Source of the DNA: Rhodospirillaceae bacterium UBA6608
GTDB taxonomy: Bacteria > Pseudomonadota > Alphaproteobacteria > Rhodospirillales_A > Casp-alpha2
DNA: 18,622 nucleotides
NCBI GenBank assembly: GCA_002433335.1
Contig: DJHY01000193.1
Coordinates: forward strand, 1-18,622
Direction of reading: 5' to 3'
Under the pieces are notes generated by a model. The model did no database searches and was not told where the DNA came from. It was given only the letters and a program-made list of their open reading frames with translations. A program made the position numbers and the translations under genes. Of this stretch, positions 7,222 to 15,003 are shown in pieces (the first letter of the stretch is position 1; each line of letters opens with the position of its first letter).

Positions 7222-8132
7222 CCGACAAGAACATTACCGGGGTGGAAACGCCGATCGTTTGGCGTTCGCTGCTGTACGTACCGGGAAATAATGAAAAGTT
7301 CATCGCCAAGGCCCATACCCGCGGCGCCGACGGCATCATCCTGGACCTGGAAGACAGCGTTCCGGAACATGAACGGCAACGCGCCCGCGACATGCTACCC
7401 GAGGCGGTCAAGACGGTGACGCAGTCCGGGGCCGACGCCACGGTGCGCATCAACCGTCCGCTGCGCCATATGGTCAAGGACGTGGAAGCGGCTGTGAAGG
7501 CCGGGGCCCGGGCCCTGTTCGTGACCAAAGTCGATGGCGCCGGGCACCTTAAGCTGGTGTCGGAGCTGGTCGAGGAATGCGAGCGCGAGGCGGGCCGTCC
7601 CCACGGCTCGGTCAAGCTGGTCGCCATGGTCGAGACGGCGGATGCCTATTTCCGCGCTCATGCCATCGGCCGGGCGTCGTCGCGCGTCATCGGGATGAGC
7701 CTGGGTGGCGAGGACTTCGCCATGGAAATGGGCATGGTGCCGGAAATGGAAACCCTGCTGGTTCCGAAACAGACGGTGATGATCGCGGCCAAGGCTGCGG
7801 GCGTCATGGCCATGGGCTTCATCGGCACGGTTGCCGATTACCGCGACACCGAAGGCTTCCGCGCCAACGTGCGCAAGTCGGTCAAGTTCGGTTTCGACTG
7901 CGCCAGCGTCATTCATCCCTCGGGCATTCCGATCTTGAACGAGGAATTCACCCCGTCCGAAGACGCGGTCGCCGCCGCCCGCCGCATGATCGAAGCCTAT
8001 GACGCCGCCCGTCTGGCCGGGAAGGGCGCGATCACCGTCGACGACAAGATGATCGACGTGCCGGTCGTGATCCGTGCTGAACGCTTGGTTGCCCGCTATG
8101 AGGCGATCAAAGCCAAGGACGCGCAAAAGTAG
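7218..8132 (+). CDS. CitE-like CoA-ester lyase (HpcH/HpaI family)
   Basis: The 304-residue product is a TIM-barrel lyase of the citrate lyase beta-subunit family, acting on CoA esters such as malyl-, methylmalyl- or citramalyl-CoA. Features are SLLYVPGNNEKF at the N-terminus, ILDLEDSVP (41-49), R77 in TVRINR, and the magnesium ligands E139 (MVETADAYF) and D166 (LGGEDFAMEMG). CASVIHPSGIPILNEEFTPS and the C-terminal helix VIRAERLVARYEAI close the family profile. No acyl-carrier or alpha subunit of a true citrate lyase is nearby, so it should be a stand-alone CoA-ester lyase. AAGGAG precedes the ATG, which overlaps the CoA-transferase stop by 4 bp. With that enzyme it forms an activate-and-cleave pair, probably yielding acetyl-CoA or propionyl-CoA plus a keto acid. 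Confidence 0.92.
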   Translation: MTDKNITGVETPIVWRSLLYVPGNNEKFIAKAHTRGADGIILDLEDSVPEHERQRARDMLPEAVKTVTQSGADATVRINRPLRHMVKDVEAAVKAGARALFVTKVDGAGHLKLVSELVEECEREAGRPHGSVKLVAMVETADAYFRAHAIGRASSRVIGMSLGGEDFAMEMGMVPEMETLLVPKQTVMIAAKAAGVMAMGFIGTVADYRDTEGFRANVRKSVKFGFDCASVIHPSGIPILNEEFTPSEDAVAAARRMIEAYDAARLAGKGAITVDDKMIDVPVVIRAERLVARYEAIKAKDAQK

Positions 8133-8168
8133 TCTGCGGACGCTCACCGAGAACGAAAGATGTGATAG

Positions 8169-8202
8169 GGTCCCATGCGGAGAAGGGGAGAGGCATGGGA
8201 CC
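8169..8202 (+). promoter_or_regulatory. Inverted repeat enclosing the lipoprotein ribosome site and start codon
   Basis: GGTCCCATGC (8169-8178) and GCATGGGACC (8193-8202) are perfect inverted copies. The stem can extend by TA on each side with one bulged G. The 14-base loop (GGAGAAGGGGAGAG) is the Shine-Dalgarno region, and the ATG at 8195 lies in the right arm. In RNA this would lock the start codon in a stem while exposing the ribosome site. In DNA it could be an operator. Confidence 0.55.
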
Positions 8203-9163
8203 TATCTACAAGTTTTTCGGGGCGCTGCTGCTGGTGGCGTCTTTGTCCGGCTGCAAGACCGCAGCGGTCTACTTCGGCAACGAGCTGAACGAACAGCATC
8301 CGTTCGACGCCAATTCAGATAAAGCCGTCGTGGTCATGGGGCTGGTTCTTGACCACGAATCCGATCATGTCGGCATGTTGATGATGACGGAGAACTGGCG
8401 GGTGATCTGGCGTCGGATCGAAGACGGCGGCCCCGCCAAGACCGGTGCGATCGTCGCGGTCCGGCGGCATTGCGCCCTATTGGCCACGACGAAGCGTGTG
8501 CCGTGCGAGCCGGATCATCAGAAAGTCATGCGCAATGCATATGTCGTCCCGCCGGGGGAATACATGCTGTCCAGCGTGACCCGCAGTCAGGTCACCACGC
8601 AGTTCCTGGGGCGGGGCGATTCCCTGTTCAGTAAATCCGACGTCGAAAAGAAGAAGGCCAAGAACAAGGTTCCCTGGTTCTCGGTCAAGGCCGGAGAGGT
8701 CGCCTACGTCGGTGACTTCGTCTTTGACATCCGGAGCGACAAGGCGCGTTTGGTCGACATTCGTTATGACGGTGCCGCCGCGCGCGAGACGATGAAGTTG
8801 CTGCCGGAAGTTTCAGGGCAATTGGCCGTCCGCGAGCTTTCGGGTGGCACCGACTACACCAAGCTTTCAGCGCCGCGCACGCCTCTCGATCCCTCGCTGA
8901 CGCCGTTCGAGGTCGTGGGCGAAAGTTCGAAAAGTCGGAAGGTCGCCGAATTGCTGGCGCTCAAGAACCTCGTTCTCGAAGTCCGGGCGCGGCAGCACCG
9001 GATGTTCCGGCTTCTGGACGTCAAGACGCGGAAACGGACCACGACCCGTTACGGTACTGTCTTGTCTGAAGCCTGGGTCGTGACGATGGAAGCCGTCAGC
9101 GCCACGGAAGAAGAGGCCGAGCGCCTGGGCGGCAAGTGGCGCAAGGTCGCGGAAAAGGGCTAA
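8195..9163 (+). CDS. Unrecognised lipoprotein
   Basis: I do not recognise this 322-residue protein. It begins MGPIYKFFGALLLVASLSGCK: a short positive N-region, hydrophobic core and lipobox L17-S-G-C20, so signal peptidase II should leave a lipidated C20. Lys at +2 does not retain it in the inner membrane by the E. coli Asp rule. The body is soluble, with alternating beta-like segments (KAVVVMGLVLD, ENWRVIWRRIEDGG, NAYVVPPGEYMLSSV, AGEVAYVGDFVFDI) up to about residue 190 and a charged helical end (about 270-322) rich in Lys/Arg/Glu. Start ATG 8195 is chosen for the GGGGAG site and signal peptide; an in-frame GTG at 8162 would add 11 residues before it. A gap of 62 bp separates it from the lyase gene, and it is convergent with the TerC-like gene, 25 bp away. 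Confidence 0.82.
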   Translation: MGPIYKFFGALLLVASLSGCKTAAVYFGNELNEQHPFDANSDKAVVVMGLVLDHESDHVGMLMMTENWRVIWRRIEDGGPAKTGAIVAVRRHCALLATTKRVPCEPDHQKVMRNAYVVPPGEYMLSSVTRSQVTTQFLGRGDSLFSKSDVEKKKAKNKVPWFSVKAGEVAYVGDFVFDIRSDKARLVDIRYDGAAARETMKLLPEVSGQLAVRELSGGTDYTKLSAPRTPLDPSLTPFEVVGESSKSRKVAELLALKNLVLEVRARQHRMFRLLDVKTRKRTTTRYGTVLSEAWVVTMEAVSATEEEAERLGGKWRKVAEKG

Positions 9164-9178
9164 TGGCGATGGAAACGG

Positions 9179-9207
9179 GACGGCGGCGTCAGAGCATGCC
9201 CGCCGTC
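9179..9207. terminator. Hairpin between convergent genes, weak terminator candidate
   Basis: GACGGCGG (9179-9186) and CCGCCGTC (9200-9207) can pair around a 13-base loop, straddling the end of the TerC-like gene just after the lipoprotein stop. No T-run is present on either strand, so this is at best a weak bidirectional terminator. Confidence 0.3.
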
Positions 9208-9815
9208 GCCGCCATCACTTGGTGCGAGCCGCGCCAGATCATTTCCAGGGCGACATAGGCGACCACGGCCAAGCCGGCGTAGGCCAACCATTTGTGGCGC
9301 TCCAGCAGCGAGGCGACCCAGTTGGCGGCGAAGGCCATCAATAGGATCGACAGTACCAGCCCGAACACCAACATCCCCGGCGCGTCGTGCGCCGCCCCGG
9401 CCACGGCCAGGACGTTGTCCAACGACATCGTCACGTCGGCGACGATGATCGCGGTCACGGCGGCGCGCAGGGTTTTGCCTTCGCCTTGCGTTTCCGCATC
9501 GGGGTCGGGGGCTTCAAGGTTACCGGCGCGAATTTCCCGCCACATCTGGAATGCGACCCAAAGCAACAGCAGACCGCCGGCCAGGGTCAGGCCGATGATC
9601 GACAGCAATTGATAAGTGACCGAGGCGAAGGCGATCCGCAGGACCGTCGCCGCGATGATGCCGATGGCAATGGCCTTGCGCCGGAGGGCAAGCGGCAGTC
9701 CCGCCGCCGCCATGCCGATGACGATGGCGTTGTCGCCGGACATCACCAGATCGATGAAGACGATCGAGGCGAAGGCTTTGAAATTGAAATTCAGAAGGGG
9801 GTCGAGAAATTCCAC
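9189..9815 (-). CDS. TerC/YjbE-family integral membrane protein
   Basis: The 208-residue product is a compact TerC-family membrane protein with about seven hydrophobic segments. The two inverted-repeat halves each carry an acidic signature: IDLVMSGDNAIVIGMAA (D22, D28, N29) and ADVTMSLDNVLAVAGAA (D127, D133, N134). The acidic residues of the two halves are thought to form a metal path, and relatives have been linked to manganese export and to tellurite resistance. A short hydrophilic loop (about 97-115) splits the halves. The start is a GTG at 9815; the conserved sequence begins almost at once, so a later start is unlikely. It lies 10 bp behind the GMC oxidoreductase gene on the same strand and is probably transcribed with it, an odd partner for an alcohol dehydrogenase. 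Confidence 0.9.
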   Translation of the reverse strand: MEFLDPLLNFNFKAFASIVFIDLVMSGDNAIVIGMAAAGLPLALRRKAIAIGIIAATVLRIAFASVTYQLLSIIGLTLAGGLLLLWVAFQMWREIRAGNLEAPDPDAETQGEGKTLRAAVTAIIVADVTMSLDNVLAVAGAAHDAPGMLVFGLVLSILLMAFAANWVASLLERHKWLAYAGLAVVAYVALEMIWRGSHQVMAATAGML

Positions 9816-9825
9816 GGGCGGGGCC

Positions 9826-11463
9826 TTAACGATTGTCTTCGATGATCATGTCCGAGGCTTTCTCGCCGATCATGATCGCGGGTGCGTTGGTGTTGCCCGA
9901 CGTGATCGTCGGCATGATCGAGGCATCGGCGACACGCAGGCCTTTGATGCCGATGACCCGAAGCCGGTCGTCGACGACGGCGTTCGGATCGCGGCCCATC
10001 TTACAGGTCCCGACCGGGTGATAAATGGTCTGGGCGATGCGTTGGGCACCTTCCAGCAATTCGTCGTCGGTTTGCGCCGATGCGCCGGGGCGGACTTCCT
10101 CTGCCACATAGGGGCCAAGGGCCTTGGTCTCGACCAGGCGGCGCGTCAGTTTTAGCGAATCGATAGCCGTGCGGCGATCTAGTTCCGTGCTGAGATAGTT
10201 CGGGATGATTGTCGGATGGGCCATCGGATCGGGCGAGTTCAGGCGAATCTCGCCCCGGCTTTCCGGGCGCAGCTGACAGACCGACAGAGTGAAGGCCGAG
10301 AACCGGTGTGTGCCTTCGCCCGGGCTGTCGGCGCTCCACGGTTGGACATGATACTGGATGTCCGGCGTTTCCAATTCGGGCCGTGTGCGGGCGAATATCG
10401 CGACCTGACTGGCCCCCATGGTCAGCGGACCGGAACGCTTCAGGATGAATTCCATGCCCATCAGCGCCTTGCGGATCGGGTTGCGAACCTGATCGTTCAG
10501 GGTGATGGGGCGGTGGGTGCGGTAGATGGTTCGAAGCTGTAAATGGTCCTGCAGGTTGCCGCCAACGCCGGGCATGTCCTGAACGACCGGCAGGCCCAGT
10601 CGGCGTAGGTGGTCGGCGGGACCCATGCCCGACAGCATGAGAATTTGCGGCGAGCCGATGGCCCCCGCCGACAGCACCACTTCCCCCCTACAAGCGACGG
10701 CGCGCGGGGCGCCGTTTTCATCGAATTCGATTCCGGCGCAACGGCCGTTATCGATCACCAGGCGGCGAACCTGCGCGTGGGTGCGAATGTCCAGGTTCTT
10801 GCGATTCTTGATCGGGTTCAGGTAGCCGACCGCCGTCGAGCAGCGCAGCCCCCGGCGGGTCGTGAGCTGGAAATACCCGGCCCCTTCCTGATCGTCGCGG
10901 TTGAAATCATCGCGCGGCGGGATGCCCAGTTCTTCAGCGGCCTCGATGACGGCGTCGCAGATTTCGCGGCGGACCCGCATGTCGGACACGGATAAGGGGC
11001 CGTCCTTGCCATGGAAATCGTCAGCGCCGCGTTCCTGATTCTCGGCCCGTTTGAAATAGGGCAGGACATCTTCGAACGACCAGCCGACGTTGCCCAACTG
11101 CCGCCAATGGTCGAAGTCCTGCGGCTGTCCGCGGACATACAACAGACCGTTGATCGAGGACGATCCGCCCAGAACCTTGCCGCGCGGCCAGTTCAGGCTG
11201 CGCCCGCCGAGGCCCGGGTCCGGCTGGGTCTTGAAGCACCAATCCGTGGCCGGATTGTTGATCGTCTTGAAGTATCCGACCGGGATGTGAATCCAGGGGT
11301 TGGTGTCGCGTCCGCCCGCTTCCAGCAGAAGGACACGTTTGCTCGGGTCGGCGCTCAGGCGATTTGCCAGCACGCAACCGGCGGAACCGGCACCGATCAC
11401 GATGTAGTCGTAAACGGGGGCGTCGGAAGGCAGGCCGGCGGGGGAAGGGGATTCTGCGTTCAT
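9826..11463 (-). CDS. GMC-family FAD-dependent alcohol dehydrogenase
   Basis: The 545-residue product is a full-length glucose-methanol-choline oxidoreductase, closest in style to choline dehydrogenase and AlkJ/polyethylene-glycol dehydrogenases. It has the FAD-binding Rossmann motif VIGAGSAGC (22-30) with E48-A-G-G, the GMC signature [19 protein letters not shown] (94-112), and the active-site pair H482 (HPVGTCKMG) and N526 (TSGNTNAP). The 44-residue spacing of that pair equals H466-N510 of choline oxidase. No signal peptide is visible, so it is probably cytoplasmic or peripheral, passing electrons to the respiratory chain. The alcohol substrate cannot be read from sequence. It is divergent from the TRAP transporter operon and shares its 227-bp control region, which suggests common regulation. 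The ribosome site is weak. Confidence 0.94.
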   Translation of the reverse strand: MNAESPSPAGLPSDAPVYDYIVIGAGSAGCVLANRLSADPSKRVLLLEAGGRDTNPWIHIPVGYFKTINNPATDWCFKTQPDPGLGGRSLNWPRGKVLGGSSSINGLLYVRGQPQDFDHWRQLGNVGWSFEDVLPYFKRAENQERGADDFHGKDGPLSVSDMRVRREICDAVIEAAEELGIPPRDDFNRDDQEGAGYFQLTTRRGLRCSTAVGYLNPIKNRKNLDIRTHAQVRRLVIDNGRCAGIEFDENGAPRAVACRGEVVLSAGAIGSPQILMLSGMGPADHLRRLGLPVVQDMPGVGGNLQDHLQLRTIYRTHRPITLNDQVRNPIRKALMGMEFILKRSGPLTMGASQVAIFARTRPELETPDIQYHVQPWSADSPGEGTHRFSAFTLSVCQLRPESRGEIRLNSPDPMAHPTIIPNYLSTELDRRTAIDSLKLTRRLVETKALGPYVAEEVRPGASAQTDDELLEGAQRIAQTIYHPVGTCKMGRDPNAVVDDRLRVIGIKGLRVADASIMPTITSGNTNAPAIMIGEKASDMIIEDNR

Positions 11464-11504
11464 GGTCGGGTCGTCATTGATCCTAAGTCATTGAAATCCA
11501 GTAT

Positions 11505-11521
11505 GGAACAACAACTGTTCC
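11505..11521. promoter_or_regulatory. Dyad GGAACA-N5-TGTTCC in the divergent control region
   Basis: A perfect 6-bp inverted repeat with half-site centres 11 bp apart lies 42 bp upstream of the GMC start and 44 bp before the -35 box of the dctP promoter. Size and spacing suit a dimeric regulator; the IclR-type protein encoded at 15004 is the obvious candidate, by proximity only. Confidence 0.45.
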
Positions 11522-11564
11522 GGTTCTGGCGCGCCGCGAGAACTCGGTGTGCGCGAAATCATCG

Positions 11565-11593
11565 TTGCAGAAATGAGTCATGTTTGCAATAAT
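11565..11593 (+). promoter_or_regulatory. Probable sigma-70 promoter of the TRAP operon
   Basis: TTGCAG (11565-11570), a 17-bp spacer and AATAAT (11588-11593) lie in the most AT-rich part of the window. Transcription would begin near 11600, leaving a leader of about 90 bases before dctP. Confidence 0.5.
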
Positions 11594-11619
11594 GATACGT
11601 AGAAGTCCCAATAATGATA
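11587..11619. repeat. Two 11-bp direct repeats, 22 bp apart, over the dctP promoter
   Basis: CAATAATGATA occurs at 11587-11597 and again at 11609-11619. The first copy covers the -10 box and the second sits just downstream of the expected transcription start. The 22-bp period is about two helical turns, so two copies of one regulator could bind on the same DNA face. Confidence 0.55.
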
Positions 11620-11690
11620 ATTTTAGACTTCGAAAATTTGGTCCTGTTGGCAATGGTGCGTGGTGGGACCCCATGTTTGGGAGTGGAAGC

Positions 11691-12809
11691 ATGAATAAAT
11701 TCAAATCTCTGGTGGCTGCATGCGCCATGGTGGCGTTTGCGGCAGGGGCGGCGTTTACGCCCTCGGTGGCTGAGGCCAAGAAAGTCAAAATCCGTGTGCA
11801 GTCGGTGATTCCGGCCAAGGCCGACGAAGTCACCATGCTCAAGGATTACGCGGCCAACGTCGCGGCCCTGACCAACGGGGAAGTCGAAATCGAAGTCCTG
11901 CCCGCCGGCGCCGTCGTCGGTGTGAAGGAAACCCTGGAAGCGGTTGACAAAGGCCTGATCGAAGGTGGTTTCGCCTGGACCCACTATTGGTCCGGTTATC
12001 ACCCGGCCGCCATGCTGTTCGGTTCGCCCGTCGCGGGCGCCGGTGTCGGCATGGACAACATCGCCTGGGTCAGCTGGTACCAATACGGCGGTGGCCGCGC
12101 GCTCTATGAAGAGCTGTGGAAAGAGATGGGTATGAACATCAAGGGCTTCATCCTGCAGCCCGTCGGCCCGGAAGCCCTGGGCTGGTTCAAAGAGCCGATC
12201 AATTCCATGGCCGACTTCCGCAAGTATCGTTTCCGGACGCCTCCGGGCATCCCCGGCCAGACCTATAAGGACATCGGCGTCGCCTCGGTGGCTATGGGTG
12301 GCGGCGATATCCTGCCGGCCCTGGAAAAGGGCGTGATCGACGCCGCGGAATGGTGCTGCCCCAAGCCGGACATGGTGTTCGGTTTCCAGAAGGTGCTGAA
12401 GCACTATTACTTGCAGGGCCTGCACCAGGTCGTCGTTAACGCCGACATGTATCTGAACGGCGACGTCTGGAAGAGCCTGACCCCGCATCAGCAGAAGGCC
12501 ATGGAACTGGCCGCCGACGCCTCGCTGTCCCGCGCCATGAGCTGGCGCATTTACGAGAACGGCAAGGCGCTGAAAGAGCTGACCGAAAAGCACGGCGTCA
12601 TCCTGCATGACACGCCCGCCGACTACTTCAAGGAGTACATGGACGCGGCCCGTAAGAGCCTCGAGAAGAATGCCGCCGAAAACGCGTTCTTCAAAAAGGT
12701 CTGGGATTCCCAGAAGGCCTTCGCCGATATCGCGGTGCCGTTCTGGGCCGGGGCGCAGATGTCCAATGCCAACCTTGGTCAGGCTTACGCCAAGAGCAAG
12801 CAGAAGTAA
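11691..12809 (+). CDS. dctP: TRAP transporter substrate-binding protein, DctP family
   Basis: The 372-residue precursor has a clear Sec signal peptide (MNKFKSLVAACAMVAFAAGA, then AFTPSVAEA with cleavage near residue 29) and is a periplasmic receptor of a TRAP transporter. The conserved binding arginine is R182 in YRFRTPPGIPG, and E220-W221 in DAAEWCCPKPD occupies the place where the TakP/keto-acid-binding branch shows its EW motif next to the ligand. TRAP ligands are nearly always carboxylates or, in some systems, sulfonates. The double cysteine after EW is unusual to my eye. GGGAG at 11679-11683 supports ATG 11691 rather than upstream in-frame starts. dctQ and dctM follow; the gap to dctQ contains a strong hairpin. 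Confidence 0.93.
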   Translation: MNKFKSLVAACAMVAFAAGAAFTPSVAEAKKVKIRVQSVIPAKADEVTMLKDYAANVAALTNGEVEIEVLPAGAVVGVKETLEAVDKGLIEGGFAWTHYWSGYHPAAMLFGSPVAGAGVGMDNIAWVSWYQYGGGRALYEELWKEMGMNIKGFILQPVGPEALGWFKEPINSMADFRKYRFRTPPGIPGQTYKDIGVASVAMGGGDILPALEKGVIDAAEWCCPKPDMVFGFQKVLKHYYLQGLHQVVVNADMYLNGDVWKSLTPHQQKAMELAADASLSRAMSWRIYENGKALKELTEKHGVILHDTPADYFKEYMDAARKSLEKNAAENAFFKKVWDSQKAFADIAVPFWAGAQMSNANLGQAYAKSKQK

Positions 12810-12844
12810 GGCTTCGCCTTTCTGTCTGACGACCGACAGGTGCC

Positions 12845-12872
12845 GGATGCGGGCGGAAGTTCGTCCGCATCC
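12845..12872 (+). other. Stable hairpin between dctP and dctQ
   Basis: GGATGCGGGCG (12845-12855) pairs with CGTCCGCATCC (12862-12872), an 11-bp stem with one G-U pair and a 6-base loop. No T-run follows. A smaller stem, AAGGC-TTC-GCCTT, spans the dctP stop (12808-12820). The 188-bp gap (12810-12997) contains no gene. Such hairpins often protect the binding-protein message from 3' decay, giving more receptor than permease. Confidence 0.55.
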
Positions 12873-12997
12873 CACCCTGCCGGAACTGTTTCGAGGACCT
12901 GCGTTTGGGTCCGATCCCGCAATCCGACTCCGCCCCGCCGTTCTCTGATTATTTCGGAGAGGGATCGGGAGAGTCACGAACGGACAAAGAAATTTCG

Positions 12998-13612
12998 ATG
13001 GCCGATCATGATCCAATTCCCGGTGAACTGGATATCACCGATGAGCTGATCGCCGAGCGCCGAGGGGATCCTTCGGGCAAGATGCCTGACGACATGCCCC
13101 GCTGGATGGCGCGGACGATTACCATTATCGACCGGTTCAGCGTTTTTATCGGCAACTTGGTTTGCTGGCTGACCGTGCCGCTGTTTATCGCCATGGTTTA
13201 CGAAGTGGTGGCGCGTTACCTGTTCGTAGCGCCGACCATGTGGGCCTATGACGTGTCGCGTATGTTGTACGGCGCGCTGTTCATGTTGGGGGCCGGCTAC
13301 GCGCTTTCAAAAGGCGTCCATATTCGGGCCGATTTTCTGTACCGCCTGTGGCCGGATAAGGCCCAGGGGCGCATTGATCTTCTTCTTTACTTGTTACTGT
13401 ATTTCCCGGGAATGCTGGTGTTCCTCTACATGGCCACGGATTTCGCCGCGCTGGCCTGGATCCGCGGTGAAAAGGGCATGGATACCGCCTGGATGCCGCA
13501 TATGGGGCCGATCAAGACGGCGCTGCCCGTGGGCATCCTGTTCCTGATTATCCAAGGCGTTTCCGAAACGCTCAAAAGCTATTACGCCGCGACTAAGGGA
13601 CGGTGGCCCTGA
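12998..13612 (+). CDS. dctQ: TRAP transporter small permease subunit, DctQ family
   Basis: The 204-residue product has four hydrophobic segments (about 49-75, 83-103, 127-147, 173-192), the pattern of the small TRAP membrane subunit, with the typical VYEVVARYLF block and WAYDVSRMLYGALFMLGAGYAL, GVHIRADF motifs. A hydrophilic N-terminal extension of about 45 residues precedes the first helix, somewhat longer than in many DctQ proteins. I choose ATG 12998; the open frame extends upstream to a TTG at 12905 but encodes a low-complexity Pro/Ser stretch that looks untranslated. The ribosome site at 12998 is poor, consistent with low permease output relative to DctP. DctQ pairs with DctM to form the Na+-dependent membrane unit. 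Confidence 0.92.
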   Translation: MADHDPIPGELDITDELIAERRGDPSGKMPDDMPRWMARTITIIDRFSVFIGNLVCWLTVPLFIAMVYEVVARYLFVAPTMWAYDVSRMLYGALFMLGAGYALSKGVHIRADFLYRLWPDKAQGRIDLLLYLLLYFPGMLVFLYMATDFAALAWIRGEKGMDTAWMPHMGPIKTALPVGILFLIIQGVSETLKSYYAATKGRWP

Positions 13613-13631
13613 GGGGGAGGGACGATAAACA

Positions 13632-14951
13632 ATGGAAAACGAAATTCTGGGGCTCATCCTCATCGGGGTTATGCTGTTCGCGATCTTCGTCGGCTTCCCC
13701 ATTTCATTCACACTGATCTTCCTTGGCTTCGTATTCGGTTACATCGGCTTCGGTAAGGTCGTGTTCTATCTGATGACGTTCCAATTCTCGAACGTCATGC
13801 TCGAACAAACACTCGCCGCCGTCCCTCTGTTCATATTCATGGGGATATTAATGGAGCAGGCGGGCCTGATGGAGCGCCTGTTCGCGGCGGTGCAGTTGAT
13901 GCTGTCGCGGGTCCGGGGATCGCTCTACATCGCGGTTCTGTTCGTCTCGACCATCTTCGCCGCCGCGACCGGCATCGTCGGTGCCTCGGTGACGATCCTC
14001 GGCATCATGGCCGCCAAGACCATGAACAAGTCGGGTTACGACGTGCGTTTGGCGTCGGGCACGATTACCGCCGGGGGCACGCTCGGCATCCTGATCCCGC
14101 CGTCGATCATGTTGGTCGTGATGGGGCCGGTGTTGGAAGTGCCGGTCACGGACCTGTTCGCCGCGGCAATCATTCCCGGGATCATGATGGCCTTCCTGTA
14201 CGCGGTCTACGCGATCGGGCGGTGCATGATCAATCCATCGCTCGGCCCGGCCTTGCCGGTCGAGGATCGGGCGGAAAACATGGGCGTGATCGTCAAGGAA
14301 TTCGTCCTGGGTCTCGTCCCGCCGGCCTTGTTGGTGTTCTCGGCTCTGGGTTCGATCATGTTCGGGTTGGCGACGCCGACCGAAGGGGCGGGCTGCGGTG
14401 CGGCCGGCGCCTTGCTGTTGACCCTGGCCTATCGCCGCATGACCTATAAGAAGTTCAAGGAAGCCCTGGTCAAGACCTTGGAAATCTCGGCCTTGATCCT
14501 GATCCTGGTCGCGGCCTCGAACTTCTTCGGTGCGGTGTTCTCGCGTTTGGGAACCCCGACCATGTTGACCGAGCTGCTGCTCGGCCTCGACATGCCGCCG
14601 ATGGTTCTGCTGATCATGATCATGGGGCTGATCTTCCTGTTGGGCTGGCCGCTGGAATGGGTGCCGATCGTTCTGATCATCGTGCCGATCCTGCTGCCGT
14701 TGGTCGAGCAGTTAGGCTTCAACCTCGTGTGGTTCGGCATTCTGGTTGCGGTCAATCTGCAAACAGCATGGCTATCACCACCCGTGGCCCTATCGGCATA
14801 CTTCCTGAAAGGGGTCGTGCCGGAATGGGATCTGAAGGACATCTATATCGGCATGATGCAGTTCATGGTCATTCAGCTGATCGGTTTGGTCTTGATCATG
14901 ATCTTTCCTGAAATTGCTCTATGGTTGCCGGGCCAAATCTATGGCAAGTAG
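13632..14951 (+). CDS. dctM: TRAP transporter large permease subunit, DctM family
   Basis: The 439-residue product is a very hydrophobic protein with about a dozen membrane segments, matching DctM, which carries substrate and sodium across the membrane. Family landmarks are GFPISFTLIFLG near the N-terminus, PLFIFMGILMEQAGLMERLF, the helical-hairpin region GTITAGGTLGILIPPSIMLV and, in the second half, ATPTEGAGCGAAGALLL and the C-terminal WLSPPVALSAYFLKGVVP. Length is normal. It lies 19 bp after dctQ with a strong GGGGGAGGGA ribosome site. The IclR-type gene starts 52 bp after it on the same strand. Confidence 0.96.
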   Translation: MENEILGLILIGVMLFAIFVGFPISFTLIFLGFVFGYIGFGKVVFYLMTFQFSNVMLEQTLAAVPLFIFMGILMEQAGLMERLFAAVQLMLSRVRGSLYIAVLFVSTIFAAATGIVGASVTILGIMAAKTMNKSGYDVRLASGTITAGGTLGILIPPSIMLVVMGPVLEVPVTDLFAAAIIPGIMMAFLYAVYAIGRCMINPSLGPALPVEDRAENMGVIVKEFVLGLVPPALLVFSALGSIMFGLATPTEGAGCGAAGALLLTLAYRRMTYKKFKEALVKTLEISALILILVAASNFFGAVFSRLGTPTMLTELLLGLDMPPMVLLIMIMGLIFLLGWPLEWVPIVLIIVPILLPLVEQLGFNLVWFGILVAVNLQTAWLSPPVALSAYFLKGVVPEWDLKDIYIGMMQFMVIQLIGLVLIMIFPEIALWLPGQIYGK

Positions 14952-15003
14952 CCGCCAAAGAATTCTGGCAACGACATAGAGTTCGCAGGGAACATCGGTA
15001 CGC

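Noticed and set aside
11559..13016. 485-codon antisense frame over dctP and the dctP-dctQ gap
   Set aside because: The forward strand encodes a clear TRAP receptor with signal peptide; the antisense product has no recognisable motif and no ribosome site.
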